Positions 51,746-61,029 are shown, counted from the first letter of the stretch. The stretch: 64,000 bases of DNA from Litoreibacter albidus (GCF_900107015.1 NZ_FNOI01000007.1:1-64000), one strand, 5' to 3'. The notes: generated by a model from the sequence alone, not told the origin. Numbers and translations: made by a program.

Positions 51746-52957
51746 TTAGTTGATCGCGTCGATTTCACCGCAGGCGGTGTCAGCGGCCTCTTGTGCGTTG
51801 GTGCCAGACAGAACGTCTTGGTAAAGGCGCATCTGGACGTCAGCGATTTCAAGGTAGCGTGCAGACAGCGGACGCGGTTTGGCGTTGTTCAGGTGCGCCA
51901 TGATTTGATCTGGACCTTCGCGGTTGGCCGCGAGGAACGTTTCAGCCGCGTTTGTGTTTGCAGGGATCAGATCGACAACGTCGCCGTTGACCTCTTCGCT
52001 CACCAAGAACTGCATGAAGCGCCACGCGGCGTCCTTGTGCTCGGAGCTTTCAAACATGGCCAAGTTCCAGCCGCCAAATGTGCCCACAGGGGTCTTGCCT
52101 TCGGGGGCTGTGCCGTTGACGAAACCCCAGTTGATCTCGCTTGATTTCAAGGTTGGTTGCTCAAGGGCTGGCCAGAATTCGATGGCAAGTGAGCCATTGA
52201 GGAATAGCTCCCGCATGTCACCGGACGAGGCGGACAAGATACCATTCGGGGCGAACTGCGCGAGGTCTTGCACGTAGGCCAGCGCTTCGACGGCTTCAGG
52301 CTGGTTAAGGGCGCAGCTGCCATCCGAGGCGAGAACTTCGCCGCCGTTGGAGAAGATGAACGAATTCATCACAGCAACGGTGTCTTCACCCGCGTGACCG
52401 AACAGCCCAACGCCAAACTTGCCGTCACCGGTCATTTTCTCAGCGGCTGCGCGTAGACCTTCAAAAGTGGATAAGTCTGCCGAAGAAACGCCTGCAGCGT
52501 CGAGCAAGTCTTGGTTGAAGAAGCTGAACTGCCAGACGTCGACATTGAACGGCATGCCGTAAAGGGCATCCTCATAGACAGCGGAGTCCCATGCGCCGCC
52601 AAAGAATTGGTCGCGTGTGAGACCCGCCTCGGCAGCGCGGTCGCTCAGATCAACGACGGCTTTGGCTTCTGCAAATGCACCCAGCCAGATCTGGTCAAGC
52701 GTCGCAATGTCAGGCGCGTTTCCCCCTTGCACCGCTGTCAGCAGGCGTTGCTGATATTCGGGGTAGGGGATCGTGGTGACTTCAATCGCGATGTCTGGGT
52801 TTTCGGCCATAAAGCGGTCGACGGCGGCCTTCTGTACGTCCGACAAGCCGCTCTCTGTTTGCTGGTTGTCCCAGAATTGCAGCGTGACGTCTTGCGCGAA
52901 AACCGGTTGCGCCATGAGTGCGGCGCCGAGTGCGGCGTAACTGATATAGTGTTTCAA
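51746..52957 (-). CDS. Periplasmic carbohydrate-binding protein
   Basis: 403 residues. Extracellular solute-binding protein family 1, with a clear signal peptide ending AQPVFAQ (cleavage ~22). Typical blocks are VTLQFWDNQQTESGLSDVQKAAVDRFMAENPDIAIEV and GGNAPDIATLDQIWLGAFAEA, with many aromatic residues for sugar stacking. The start codon is TTG at 52957, with GGAGG 8 bases upstream; it overlaps the regulator stop (TTGA). The ligand is unknown. Confidence 0.9.
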   Translation of the reverse strand: MKHYISYAALGAALMAQPVFAQDVTLQFWDNQQTESGLSDVQKAAVDRFMAENPDIAIEVTTIPYPEYQQRLLTAVQGGNAPDIATLDQIWLGAFAEAKAVVDLSDRAAEAGLTRDQFFGGAWDSAVYEDALYGMPFNVDVWQFSFFNQDLLDAAGVSSADLSTFEGLRAAAEKMTGDGKFGVGLFGHAGEDTVAVMNSFIFSNGGEVLASDGSCALNQPEAVEALAYVQDLAQFAPNGILSASSGDMRELFLNGSLAIEFWPALEQPTLKSSEINWGFVNGTAPEGKTPVGTFGGWNLAMFESSEHKDAAWRFMQFLVSEEVNGDVVDLIPANTNAAETFLAANREGPDQIMAHLNNAKPRPLSARYLEIADVQMRLYQDVLSGTNAQEAADTACGEIDAIN

Positions 52958-54807
52958 AGTAAGTTCCTCCCTTTGGTCGTGATGCGGGCGACGCCCGCGT
53001 GGTTATGAAGCGTTTCGTCATCTTCATTTGCGATCGTTACGACGACGCCTGCTTGTCTAAGCCGTTCGCGTTCGTCGGGTAGAACACCGTCATCACAGAC
53101 GAGTTCATCGAAATCAGTAGCCCCCAAGACGCGGTGGTTTGCGTCGACGCCGACGCAGATGTGGTCGGCCATGGCAACGATATGTTTGGCGGCGTTGGCT
53201 GCGCGGATGGTCGTTTGGGCCAGCCGCTCGTCGATCATCGACAGTCCAAATTCCGCGGACACGCCATCGATTGATAGATAGGCGACGTCCGCGCGCATCC
53301 GCTCGAACAATGCGCCGACGCTCGGCCCGACAAGGCATTGATCAGCGACCTGAAATTCCCCGCCCGTCAGGATGACCTTGAGGCCGGGTACCCCCGTCAG
53401 GGTTTGCATGATTTCGAGCGAGTTGGTGATGATTGTCGTGTTGTCGAATGCAGTTGGGTTGCCCGAGACGCGCCGCGCTAATTCGCCAGCGACCAGCCGT
53501 GAAGCCTCGCCTTGGCCTAGAATAATGGTCTGGCCAGCGGTGATCCGTTCCGCGACGTTTTGCGCGATTTTGGAGCGCAGGCGGGTGATCTCGCGGGCAA
53601 TGCCGACTTGCGGCGGCGCGATGTCGACTTGGAGGCCGTGTTCTGCCGCGCGTTTGATCATTGCGGCGCCCATCAGGCGGTACCATTCATGCGACGGGTA
53701 GTGTGGCACAAAGGCGATCCGCGTATTTTTCGGCAGGGTCTGAAGGCTACTGGTAGAAGATGCGTCTGTACCCAAAACAGCGTTTCGCAACTTCACCGAC
53801 GGCGTGCCGTCCGCGAGGGTGGTCGCCTGATAGAAGGTATCGAAGTTGTCTGCGGCTACGATGCGGTGCGGCGTGATGATCGGGGCAAACGTTTCGTTTG
53901 GGCTTTGTATCATATCGATAGCGGCGTCCACGGCGGCCACGCCGACGAGTTCAGGGAATAGGGCTGCGACCGCCCGCAGGGGGCTGTCTTCAGTCAGACG
54001 CGACACGAACCTCGGGTCTTCCCCGCCAACCGCGTAGACACCCAGATCACGGCCTTCACGCTCGGCTGCTTCGATCAAAGCGATGGCAGAGTGGTCGTTC
54101 ACGCCGAAGCCGATGGTGATGTTGGAGCGGGTGCGCAGCGCATCAGTGGCAACACGGCGTGCGACACGGAAATGGCCCTGCCCATTGACCCGCACGACTG
54201 AGACTTCGCCCGCGAACGTGTCGCGAAAGCCCGCGTCAAACCCGTTTGAGCGTTCTTGTGAGTTGGCTAGATCGTTGACGCAAACATGCAAAACCGTGGC
54301 GGCGTCACCAATAGCGTCACGTCCCGCGCGTTGGCCAAGGGCAAAGCTGGCGGCGTAGTTGTCGGGGCCAAGATAACGCCCGCCGTCTTGCGGCGCAGAC
54401 TCGGCAAGCAGCGGGAGGCCAAGGCGCAGTGCAGAGCGGCGCAGGGCGTTGCCACCGCGTTCTTTGAGCGGGCCCATGACGATGGCCGCGTACTCGGAGA
54501 GCTGCTCGGTCTGCGCATCGCGCAGTGCGGTCGCGTTCGCAGCGGCCAGTTGCAAGGCGTGACTGTCCGGAAGGACGGCACCGCCATGGGTGCGCCGCAG
54601 CAACCCTTCCTCAGCCATTTCCGTGATGTCGCGGCGCAACGTGACGCGGGAGACGCCCTGAAGCAGCCCCATGAGATCATTGATCTCAACGGATCCCTGA
54701 TGTCTCAGGATCGAAAGAATGCGTTTTTGACGAAGCGTTTTGATAGCGTGTCCTCCCCCTATAGCTTCCCGTGATGGGCGCGTTTTGAGCAAGATCGAAG
54801 TGATCAT
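52954..54807 (-). CDS. Fusion regulator: DeoR HTH + sugar-binding domain + DeoR sensor domain
   Basis: 617 residues from the ATG at 54807. The HTH is at ~25-80 (QKRILSILRHQGSVEINDLMGLLQGVSRVTLRRDITEMAEEGLLRRTHGGAV). Residues ~100-350 form a LacI/periplasmic-binding-like sugar domain (DAGFRDTFAGEVSVV, IGFGVNDHSAIALIEAAEREG). The C-terminal ~400-590 is a DeoR sensor (AGQTIILGQGEASRLVAGEL, IITNSLEIMQTL, VILTGGEFQVADQCLVGP). Ordinary DeoR proteins (~255 aa) lack the middle domain. An excellent GGGGGAGG at ~54752-54759 precedes an in-frame ATC (54742-54744), so the true start is uncertain. It is first in the operon and likely autoregulates through TGATCA repeats at its own start. Confidence 0.8.
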   Translation of the reverse strand: MITSILLKTRPSREAIGGGHAIKTLRQKRILSILRHQGSVEINDLMGLLQGVSRVTLRRDITEMAEEGLLRRTHGGAVLPDSHALQLAAANATALRDAQTEQLSEYAAIVMGPLKERGGNALRRSALRLGLPLLAESAPQDGGRYLGPDNYAASFALGQRAGRDAIGDAATVLHVCVNDLANSQERSNGFDAGFRDTFAGEVSVVRVNGQGHFRVARRVATDALRTRSNITIGFGVNDHSAIALIEAAEREGRDLGVYAVGGEDPRFVSRLTEDSPLRAVAALFPELVGVAAVDAAIDMIQSPNETFAPIITPHRIVAADNFDTFYQATTLADGTPSVKLRNAVLGTDASSTSSLQTLPKNTRIAFVPHYPSHEWYRLMGAAMIKRAAEHGLQVDIAPPQVGIAREITRLRSKIAQNVAERITAGQTIILGQGEASRLVAGELARRVSGNPTAFDNTTIITNSLEIMQTLTGVPGLKVILTGGEFQVADQCLVGPSVGALFERMRADVAYLSIDGVSAEFGLSMIDERLAQTTIRAANAAKHIVAMADHICVGVDANHRVLGATDFDELVCDDGVLPDERERLRQAGVVVTIANEDDETLHNHAGVARITTKGRNLL

Positions 54808-54849
54808 ATCCTGGTCATAACGAACAGAAATGATCATAAGTGATCACTT
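54798..54849. promoter_or_regulatory. Three TGATCA repeats, candidate operator of the fusion regulator
   Basis: TGATCA occurs at 54801, 54831 and 54841 (centres 30 and 10 bases apart, about three turns and one turn). Each is preceded by AAG or AAA; AAGTGATCACTT at 54838-54849 is a perfect 12-base palindrome. The spacing and position over the regulator start fit cooperative autoregulation. Confidence 0.6.
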
Positions 54850-55116
54850 GCGCTGGGCGCAATTTTTGTGATTAGGAGTCGTGTTTAGGGTTTTTTGTAG
54901 CAATATCAGTATACTGCAGGGCTTTCGCTTCTGAGTGCCTTAGTGTTGGCGAAGAGGCGGCTTTTCAAACGCAAGAGGATGCGCGGCGCGCGTTTTCGGG
55001 CGACGTCATGCGGGAGCGCGTGCGAATCCCTGTAGGCAGCGCAGGTTTTGGCGTCGGCTAGGTACGGTTTTTCCCGCAGCTGAGGGTAGGATGCATCGCG
55101 TTGGGGGAGGCGGTTG
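54850..55116. other. Gap between regulator and urtE
   Basis: No gene. It holds the upstream promoter zone of the sugar/CoA operon at its left and the 3' flank of urtE at its right. Confidence 0.4.
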
Positions 55117-55812
55117 TTACACTGACACCAGTGACAGCAGCTGCGCGCGGTCCACGTCCCGTTTGGCTACGTTTTCGATCACCGCGCCGCGCCGTAAGAC
55201 AACCACTTGATCGGCCAGTTCAACTGCGAAGTCGAAGTATTGCTCCACCAGCACGATGGCCAGTGTGCCTCTGTCGCGAAGCAGGCGGATCACCTCGCCG
55301 ATTTGCTGGATGATGTTGGGTTGAATGCCCTCCGTTGGCTCATCCAGGAGCAGCAGTTTGGGTTTGGTGATCAGGGCGCGGGCGATCGCCAGTTGCTGTT
55401 GCTGGCCGCCCGACAGGTCGCCGCCACGGCGGTTTTCCATCTTCTTCAGGACGGGAAACAGGTCGAAAATGTCGTCGGGGATGAAATGCTCGGACTTGGG
55501 CAGGCATGCAAAGCCAGTTTGCAAGTTCTCTCGTACCGTCATGAGCGGGAATATGTCACGGCCCTGCGGCACATATCCGACACCCATTTTCGCGAGGTCG
55601 TAGGCAGGCGGGTGCCCCACATCCTGACCGTCAAGAACCACAGTTCCGCCAGAACGGGGATGCGTGCCGGAGATCGCTTTAAGCAGGCTGGTTTTGCCGA
55701 CGCCGTTGGTCCCCATCACACAGGTGACGGCGCCCAGATCAGCGGTCATGGATACGTCGTGCAGGATTTGCGAGTTGCCGTAATGCAGCGTTAGGTTCTC
55801 GATCTTCAGCAT
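55117..55812 (-). CDS. urtE: Urea ABC transporter ATPase UrtE
   Basis: 231 residues, LivF-like. Walker A GTNGVGKTS, signature LSGGQQQQLAIARALI, Walker B LLLLDEPTEGIQPNII, H-loop LVEQYFDFA. The GVGYVPQGRDIFPLMTVRENL segment with PKSEHF is typical of UrtE. Last gene of urtABCDE, 3 bases after urtD. No urease genes follow in the window. Confidence 0.9.
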   Translation of the reverse strand: MLKIENLTLHYGNSQILHDVSMTADLGAVTCVMGTNGVGKTSLLKAISGTHPRSGGTVVLDGQDVGHPPAYDLAKMGVGYVPQGRDIFPLMTVRENLQTGFACLPKSEHFIPDDIFDLFPVLKKMENRRGGDLSGGQQQQLAIARALITKPKLLLLDEPTEGIQPNIIQQIGEVIRLLRDRGTLAIVLVEQYFDFAVELADQVVVLRRGAVIENVAKRDVDRAQLLSLVSV

Positions 55813-55815
55813 GTT

Positions 55816-56556
55816 CTATCGCCCCAGATAGACGTCAATGACGTCTTGGTTTTTGGTCACGTGATCCAAGGATCCCTCGGCCAACACTGCGCCTTCGTGC
55901 AGCACGGTGACTTTGCAATTCAGACGGCGCACGAACTCCATATCGTGCTCCACTACGACGACCGCGCGGGTTTTCGCGGCTTCCTTGAGGATGGTGGTGG
56001 TTTTCTCACGCTCTGCGGGGGTCATCCCTGCGGCGGGTTCATCGACGAGCAACAGGCGCGGATCTTGCGCGAGAAGCATACCGATTTCCAACCACTGCTT
56101 TTGGCCGTGGCTCAACTCCCCCGATAGGCGCAGCAGCGCATCGTCTAACCCTATCTCAGCGGCAAGTTCAGCGACGCGGGCAAGGTCGGCGGCGTTGGGG
56201 CGGTAGAACAAAACAGACAAGGGGCTGCGGTTTTTGCGCAGCGCCATAAGCAGATTTTCTTGCACGCTTTGATCCTCGAACACCGTGGGTTTTTGAAACT
56301 TGCGACCAATCCCAGCCTGTACGATCTTCGCCTCAGACATGCCAACGAGCGAGATGCTTTTATCGCCCCACAGGATATGGCCGTCGTCGGGGCGGGTTTT
56401 GCCGGTCACTATGTCCATGAAAGTCGTCTTGCCCGCACCGTTCGGACCGATCACCGCGCGCAGCTCCGCCCGACCGATCTGGAAGGACAGGTTATTGATG
56501 GCGCGGAAACCGTCAAAGCTGACGGTGACGCCTGACACTTCTAAAAGGGTGCTCAT
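55816..56556 (-). CDS. urtD: Urea ABC transporter ATPase UrtD
   Basis: 246 residues, LivG-like. VSFDGFRAINNLSFQI, Walker A GPNGAGKTT, signature LSHGQKQWLEIGMLL (the UrtD-type LSHGQKQWLEIG instead of LSGGQ), Walker B LLLVDEPAAGMTPAE. The ATG at 56556 overlaps the urtC stop (ATGA). Confidence 0.95.
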   Translation of the reverse strand: MSTLLEVSGVTVSFDGFRAINNLSFQIGRAELRAVIGPNGAGKTTFMDIVTGKTRPDDGHILWGDKSISLVGMSEAKIVQAGIGRKFQKPTVFEDQSVQENLLMALRKNRSPLSVLFYRPNAADLARVAELAAEIGLDDALLRLSGELSHGQKQWLEIGMLLAQDPRLLLVDEPAAGMTPAEREKTTTILKEAAKTRAVVVVEHDMEFVRRLNCKVTVLHEGAVLAEGSLDHVTKNQDVIDVYLGR

Positions 56557-57725
56557 GCGTCCTCTCCCTTTCTGCGGGGCAGCGCGTCGATGAGCCCGCT
56601 CATCCCACGCGGGGCATAGAGCGTGACCAGTACGAAGCTGAGGCCCAGCAGGATCAACCACCAATCGACCCATTTCACCGTGTAGAACCCAAGGTTGATG
56701 TCAGGTGCCTGACCGCCGGTGAACCAGCTTGAGACAAGGCTGACGAAGGCCGTCCCGATCACCGCACCGTAGAGCCGCCCACGCCCGCCGATGGCAACCC
56801 AAACCGCCAGATAGATCGACGCGATAGGCGCAACTTCTGCGGGGTTGATGATGCCGGCCTGCGGGTAGTAGAGCGCCCCCGCGATGCCGGAAATACAGGC
56901 CGTCAGGGTGAACACTGCCAGCTTGTAGCTCTCCACAGAATACCCAAGGAAGCGCACGCGCGCCTCGTTGTCGCGGATGCCACGAATGACGGAGCCGAAC
57001 TTGCCCGACACCACCCATGCTACCAAAAGGTAGCCCAAGCCGAGCGCCAGCGCAGACGCCCAGAAAAACCACAAAGATACCGCCGATTGCGGGGCCGTGA
57101 TGCCCGGTAGGTTTTGCAGGCCGGACAACCCGTTGTTGCCACGCAGGCCGCTGGCGTTTTGAAACAGGTACAGTGACAAGCCAAGGGTCATCGCCTGCGT
57201 GAGGATTGACAGGTACACGCCAGTCACGCGGCTGCGAAAGGCGAGCCAACCGAACACCAGCGCCAGCACTCCGGGCACGATCACCACGAGCGCGAGCTGC
57301 AGCGTTAGGCTGTCTGCAAAGGCCCAGATCAGCGGGAAGTCACTGCTGCCGACCACGCCAAAAATCTGGTTGCCGATTGCGGCCTCTACTTCCTCGGGCG
57401 TTGGCGGCAAGACCCCATCGGCGAGGGAGGTCACAACTATCTGACGGGTGCGCTCGTACATGAGCCACATGCCGATCATATACCCGCCCAACCCGAAGAA
57501 TGCGAAGTGGCCGAGGGACAAGATGCCGGTGTAGCCCCAGATCAAATCCATCGCGACTGCGATGAGGCACAGGCAAAGTGTCTTGCCCAGCGTTTTGACG
57601 AAGCTGGTGGAGATAAGCCCGACACCAAAGCCCTCGGCCAGCACCGAGACGGTGAGCGTGAACAGGGCGAGCAATGAGAGGAAGACGAGCACTGAAGGAT
57701 TGCGTGCAATGAAGGATCTGTTCAT
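56553..57725 (-). CDS. urtC: Urea ABC transporter permease UrtC
   Basis: 390 residues, LivM-like, about ten membrane helices. Typical blocks are DLIWGYTGILSLGHFAFFGLGGYMIGMWLM, SRVTGVYLSILTQAMTLGLSLYLFQN and NEARVRFLGYSVESYKLAVFTLTA. The ATG at 57725 follows AGGGG and lies 4 bases past the urtB stop. Confidence 0.95.
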   Translation of the reverse strand: MNRSFIARNPSVLVFLSLLALFTLTVSVLAEGFGVGLISTSFVKTLGKTLCLCLIAVAMDLIWGYTGILSLGHFAFFGLGGYMIGMWLMYERTRQIVVTSLADGVLPPTPEEVEAAIGNQIFGVVGSSDFPLIWAFADSLTLQLALVVIVPGVLALVFGWLAFRSRVTGVYLSILTQAMTLGLSLYLFQNASGLRGNNGLSGLQNLPGITAPQSAVSLWFFWASALALGLGYLLVAWVVSGKFGSVIRGIRDNEARVRFLGYSVESYKLAVFTLTACISGIAGALYYPQAGIINPAEVAPIASIYLAVWVAIGGRGRLYGAVIGTAFVSLVSSWFTGGQAPDINLGFYTVKWVDWWLILLGLSFVLVTLYAPRGMSGLIDALPRRKGEDA

Positions 57726-57729
57726 GGGT

Positions 57730-59685
57730 TCAATCCCCTGCCGCACGGCCCTTGAGGGCGATGATGCCCCTTGGCCGAAATTGAATGAAGATGATGATAA
57801 AGACGATCATGTAGGTCTGCGCGGCCAGCGTGTTGGAGGGGTTCAACCACTCCACACCTTTCTGAAACCCGCCGATCATGGCCGCCCCCGCGAGGGTGCC
57901 CCAGATGTTGCCAACGCCGCCCACAACCACTGTCATGAAGCTCTGCACGATGTAGTCCCCGCCCATCTCGGAAGTGACTTTGGCGAACAATCCGATGGCC
58001 ACGCCCGCGATGCCTGCGATGCCGGAGCCAAGCCCGAAGGTGAGCATGTTCACACGGTCCGTGTTGATCCCCATGCTTGACGCCATGCGCGGGTTTTGGG
58101 TCGCCGCACGTGTCTCCAAACCAAGGCGGGTACGCCGCATGATGAACAAAAACAGCCCCAAAAACATGAGCGCCAGAATGAAAATGGCGATGCGAATGTA
58201 ACTGATGGAAACAACGTCATTGATTGCCCAAGCCCCATCAAGCCACGTAGGGGAGGTCAGCGGGCGGGCCTGCGTGCCGAAGATGTTTTTCGCCAGTTGT
58301 TGCAGGGCAATGGAGACGCCGAACGTTGCGAGCAGTGTCTCCAGCGGACGGTGGTAGAGCCAACGGATCACCAGCCGTTCCAAGGCGACACCGGCGGCAA
58401 ATGTGACGGCAAAGGCCATGGGCACAGCAATGATGATGGACAGCGTGTGGTTGGGGACGAACAGCTGCACCACATATCCGGTGTAGGCCCCCAACATGAT
58501 AAATTCGCCGTGCGCCATGTTGATGACGCCCATGACGCCGAAAGTGATGGCAAGGCCGATGGCCGCTAGGAAGTAAATCGACGCCAGCGACAAGGCGTCA
58601 AGGCCCAAATCCACCATTTGGCTGGCTGCAACGCGGCTTTCGGATTTCGCCAACGCGGCTTTGGCCGCGGTTGTGACGGCAGGGGACGGTTCCGCGTAGA
58701 CCTCAAAGAACTGGTGCTCTGATAGGCGCACTGTGATGTCCGTGTCGGTGACGCGTGGCGCGGCCAAACTTTGCGCCGCTAGGGCGTCATATGCGGCATC
58801 GCGTTTGGCTTCGGTGGAGAGTTGGGCAACCGGCGTGTCGGCGACATAGCCCGCCACGATGTTCGCCCGAAGCGCGTCGTCGCGCGCATCCTGGGTGACG
58901 AGTGGTGGAGCAAGCCCAGCATCGACCAAGATCGCGTAGGCTGCGCTGCGCGAAAGCGCGTCAGTGCCGGGCGTAAGCTGTGCTGCGACATTTGCATCGG
59001 GCGTTGTGCCTGTCTTCGCAACTGTCATCTTGGTGATCAGCAGCGGGTTCAGCGTCCCGCGAAAGTCCAGCCCCAGATCGCCTGCCATTGCATTGATAGC
59101 CGCGACGCGGCTGGCCTCATCAGGGTCATATGTCATCGTCATCAAATTGTTCAGGCGTGTCTTGCGGGCCAGCAAGGCGGCGTCGTCTTCCCCGTTGATG
59201 GAGGCGCGGAGCGGTGCCAGCAGGGCCGCGTCCGGATCGCGCGAAATCGAGTCTAATGCCGCGTGGCGCTTTGTTGGATCCGGGTCGGAGAGTTGGAACT
59301 GCACCAGCGCGGTGGCGATCATCGCGCGGATGCCGCTGTTAGGTTTTAACTGGATCAGCGTATTTCTTGCGACGTCGCCTACGACGGCGTTGTCCTCAAA
59401 ACTGCGCAGCTTAAGCGTGCCGTCGTCGTTTTTGCTGGCGGCGAAGAACAGCCCATCCGACTTGCGCTGCCACATGTCTTTGGCGCGCCAAGCCTCCAAT
59501 ACGGACTGCATCTGCGGCAGTCCGCTGTCTGCGATTGCGTCAATGGCTGGCCCGATGGTGCGCCGAGAACTTTTCATGATCAGGTCGCTTTGGCTTTGCA
59601 AAATGTCCTGCACGGGCGTGGTTTGGGCGGGGGCAGCATTGGTCAACAGCAGCGCGGCGAGGGCTGCCAGAAGCAAGGTCTTCAT
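57730..59685 (-). CDS. urtB: Urea ABC transporter permease UrtB
   Basis: 651 residues. A signal peptide (MKTLLLAALAALLLTNAAPAQT) leads a ~330-residue periplasmic helical region, then a LivH-like permease with ~8 helices starting DALSLASIYFLAAIGLAITFGVMGVINMAHGEFIMLGAYTG. The long N-terminal region is a known trait of many UrtB proteins. The start at 59685 is set by the signal peptide. Confidence 0.9.
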   Translation of the reverse strand: MKTLLLAALAALLLTNAAPAQTTPVQDILQSQSDLIMKSSRRTIGPAIDAIADSGLPQMQSVLEAWRAKDMWQRKSDGLFFAASKNDDGTLKLRSFEDNAVVGDVARNTLIQLKPNSGIRAMIATALVQFQLSDPDPTKRHAALDSISRDPDAALLAPLRASINGEDDAALLARKTRLNNLMTMTYDPDEASRVAAINAMAGDLGLDFRGTLNPLLITKMTVAKTGTTPDANVAAQLTPGTDALSRSAAYAILVDAGLAPPLVTQDARDDALRANIVAGYVADTPVAQLSTEAKRDAAYDALAAQSLAAPRVTDTDITVRLSEHQFFEVYAEPSPAVTTAAKAALAKSESRVAASQMVDLGLDALSLASIYFLAAIGLAITFGVMGVINMAHGEFIMLGAYTGYVVQLFVPNHTLSIIIAVPMAFAVTFAAGVALERLVIRWLYHRPLETLLATFGVSIALQQLAKNIFGTQARPLTSPTWLDGAWAINDVVSISYIRIAIFILALMFLGLFLFIMRRTRLGLETRAATQNPRMASSMGINTDRVNMLTFGLGSGIAGIAGVAIGLFAKVTSEMGGDYIVQSFMTVVVGGVGNIWGTLAGAAMIGGFQKGVEWLNPSNTLAAQTYMIVFIIIFIQFRPRGIIALKGRAAGD

Positions 59686-59716
59686 AAGACTGGGGCTTTC
59701 GGGAAGGTCAAAGGGG

Positions 59717-59741
59717 GAGGGCGCAATAACCATGCGCCCTC
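59717..59741 (-). terminator. 9-bp stem hairpin between urtA and urtB
   Basis: GAGGGCGCA pairs with TGCGCCCTC around a 7-base loop, in the 69-base gap after urtA; followed on the minus strand by CCCCTTT. Probably a partial terminator or stabiliser raising urtA expression. Confidence 0.6.
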
Positions 59742-59754
59742 CGGTCTGGGGGAC

Positions 59755-61029
59755 TTAGTAGTTGGACAATGTCTGCACGCAGGATTTTGTCTCGGTGTTG
59801 TACATGCCGCAGCCAAGATCCTTCCAATCGGAGGTCAGCTTGGCGGATTCCGGCAGGAAGTCGGTCCATGCATCACCTGCGACTTCAGTGGTTTGGCTGA
59901 CAATATCGAACTGGCCGTCTTCAGTGATCTCGCCGATCAACACCGGCTTCGCCAGATGGTGGTTCGCCAGCATCACGGCCGTGCCGCCGGTCAGGTTCGG
60001 GAATTCTTGGCCGTACATCGCCGTGCGGACAGCATCGACATCGGCAGTGCCTGCAGCCTCAACCGCGTTTACCCACATGTTGAAGCCGATGTAATGCGCT
60101 TCCATCGGGTCATTGGTCACACGGTCTGCGCCCATGCGCTCTTTCCACGCGGCGATCCATTCGGCGTTGGTGTCCGTCTCGGCGGACTGGAAGTAATTCC
60201 ATGCCGCGAGGTGCCCTACGAGGTTGGCGGTATCCAGACCGGAAAGCTCCTCCTCGCCGACAGAGAAGGCCACCACAGGGATGTCGTCGGCAGAGATACC
60301 GGCGGCGGCCAGCTCTTTGTAGAAACCGATGTTCGCATCGCCGTTGATTGTGGAGATAACGCCGACCTTCTTGCCGTCTGCGCCAAGAGCGACAACGTCA
60401 GCCACGATCTTGGACCAGTCGGAGTGACCGAAGGGGGTGTAGTTCACAAAGATATCGTCTTTGGCGATGTCTTTAGACTGCAGGTAGGATTCCAGAATGT
60501 TGTTGGTGGTACGCGGGTACACGTAATCGGTGCCGAGCAGCGCAAATTTCTCGATGCCTAGCTCCTCAAGGAAGTAGTCAGTCGCTGGGATAGCCTGCTG
60601 GTTTGGCGCGGCACCAGTATAGAACACGTTCTTGGAGCTTTCTTCGCCCTCGTATTGCACGGGGTAGAACAGCAGGCCGTTCAGCTCCTCAATTACGGGC
60701 AGCACCGACTTTCGACTTACGCTCGTCCAGTTGCCGAAGATCACGTCTACCTCTTGCACGGTGAGCAACTCGCGCGCTTTTTCGGCGAACAGCGGCCAGT
60801 CCGATGCAGGGTCGACGACCACGGCCTCCAGTTCGCAGCCCAATACGCCGCCTTTGGCGTTTTGCTGATCAATCAGCATCAGCATGGTGTCTTTGAGTGT
60901 CGTTTCCGAAATAGCCATTGTGCCAGACAGCGAGTGTAAGACGCCGACTTTTACGGTGCAGTCCGCCGCGAGTGCGGGCAGGGCGGTCGCTAACGTAAGC
61001 GCCGAGGCAAGAGCAGTGGTCGTTTTCAT
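59755..61029 (-). CDS. urtA: Urea-binding periplasmic protein UrtA
   Basis: 424 residues with a signal peptide (TTALASALTLATALPALA). UrtA blocks are CTVKVGVLHSLSGTMAISETTLKDTMLMLIDQQNAKGG, DVIFGNWTSVSRKSVLPVIEELNGLLFYPVQYEGEESSKNVFYTGAAPNQQAIPA and the VTNDPMEAHYIGFNMWVNAVEAAG segment. The ATG at 61029 has GGAGAG upstream. First gene of the operon, probably under nitrogen control. Confidence 0.95.
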   Translation of the reverse strand: MKTTTALASALTLATALPALAADCTVKVGVLHSLSGTMAISETTLKDTMLMLIDQQNAKGGVLGCELEAVVVDPASDWPLFAEKARELLTVQEVDVIFGNWTSVSRKSVLPVIEELNGLLFYPVQYEGEESSKNVFYTGAAPNQQAIPATDYFLEELGIEKFALLGTDYVYPRTTNNILESYLQSKDIAKDDIFVNYTPFGHSDWSKIVADVVALGADGKKVGVISTINGDANIGFYKELAAAGISADDIPVVAFSVGEEELSGLDTANLVGHLAAWNYFQSAETDTNAEWIAAWKERMGADRVTNDPMEAHYIGFNMWVNAVEAAGTADVDAVRTAMYGQEFPNLTGGTAVMLANHHLAKPVLIGEITEDGQFDIVSQTTEVAGDAWTDFLPESAKLTSDWKDLGCGMYNTETKSCVQTLSNY

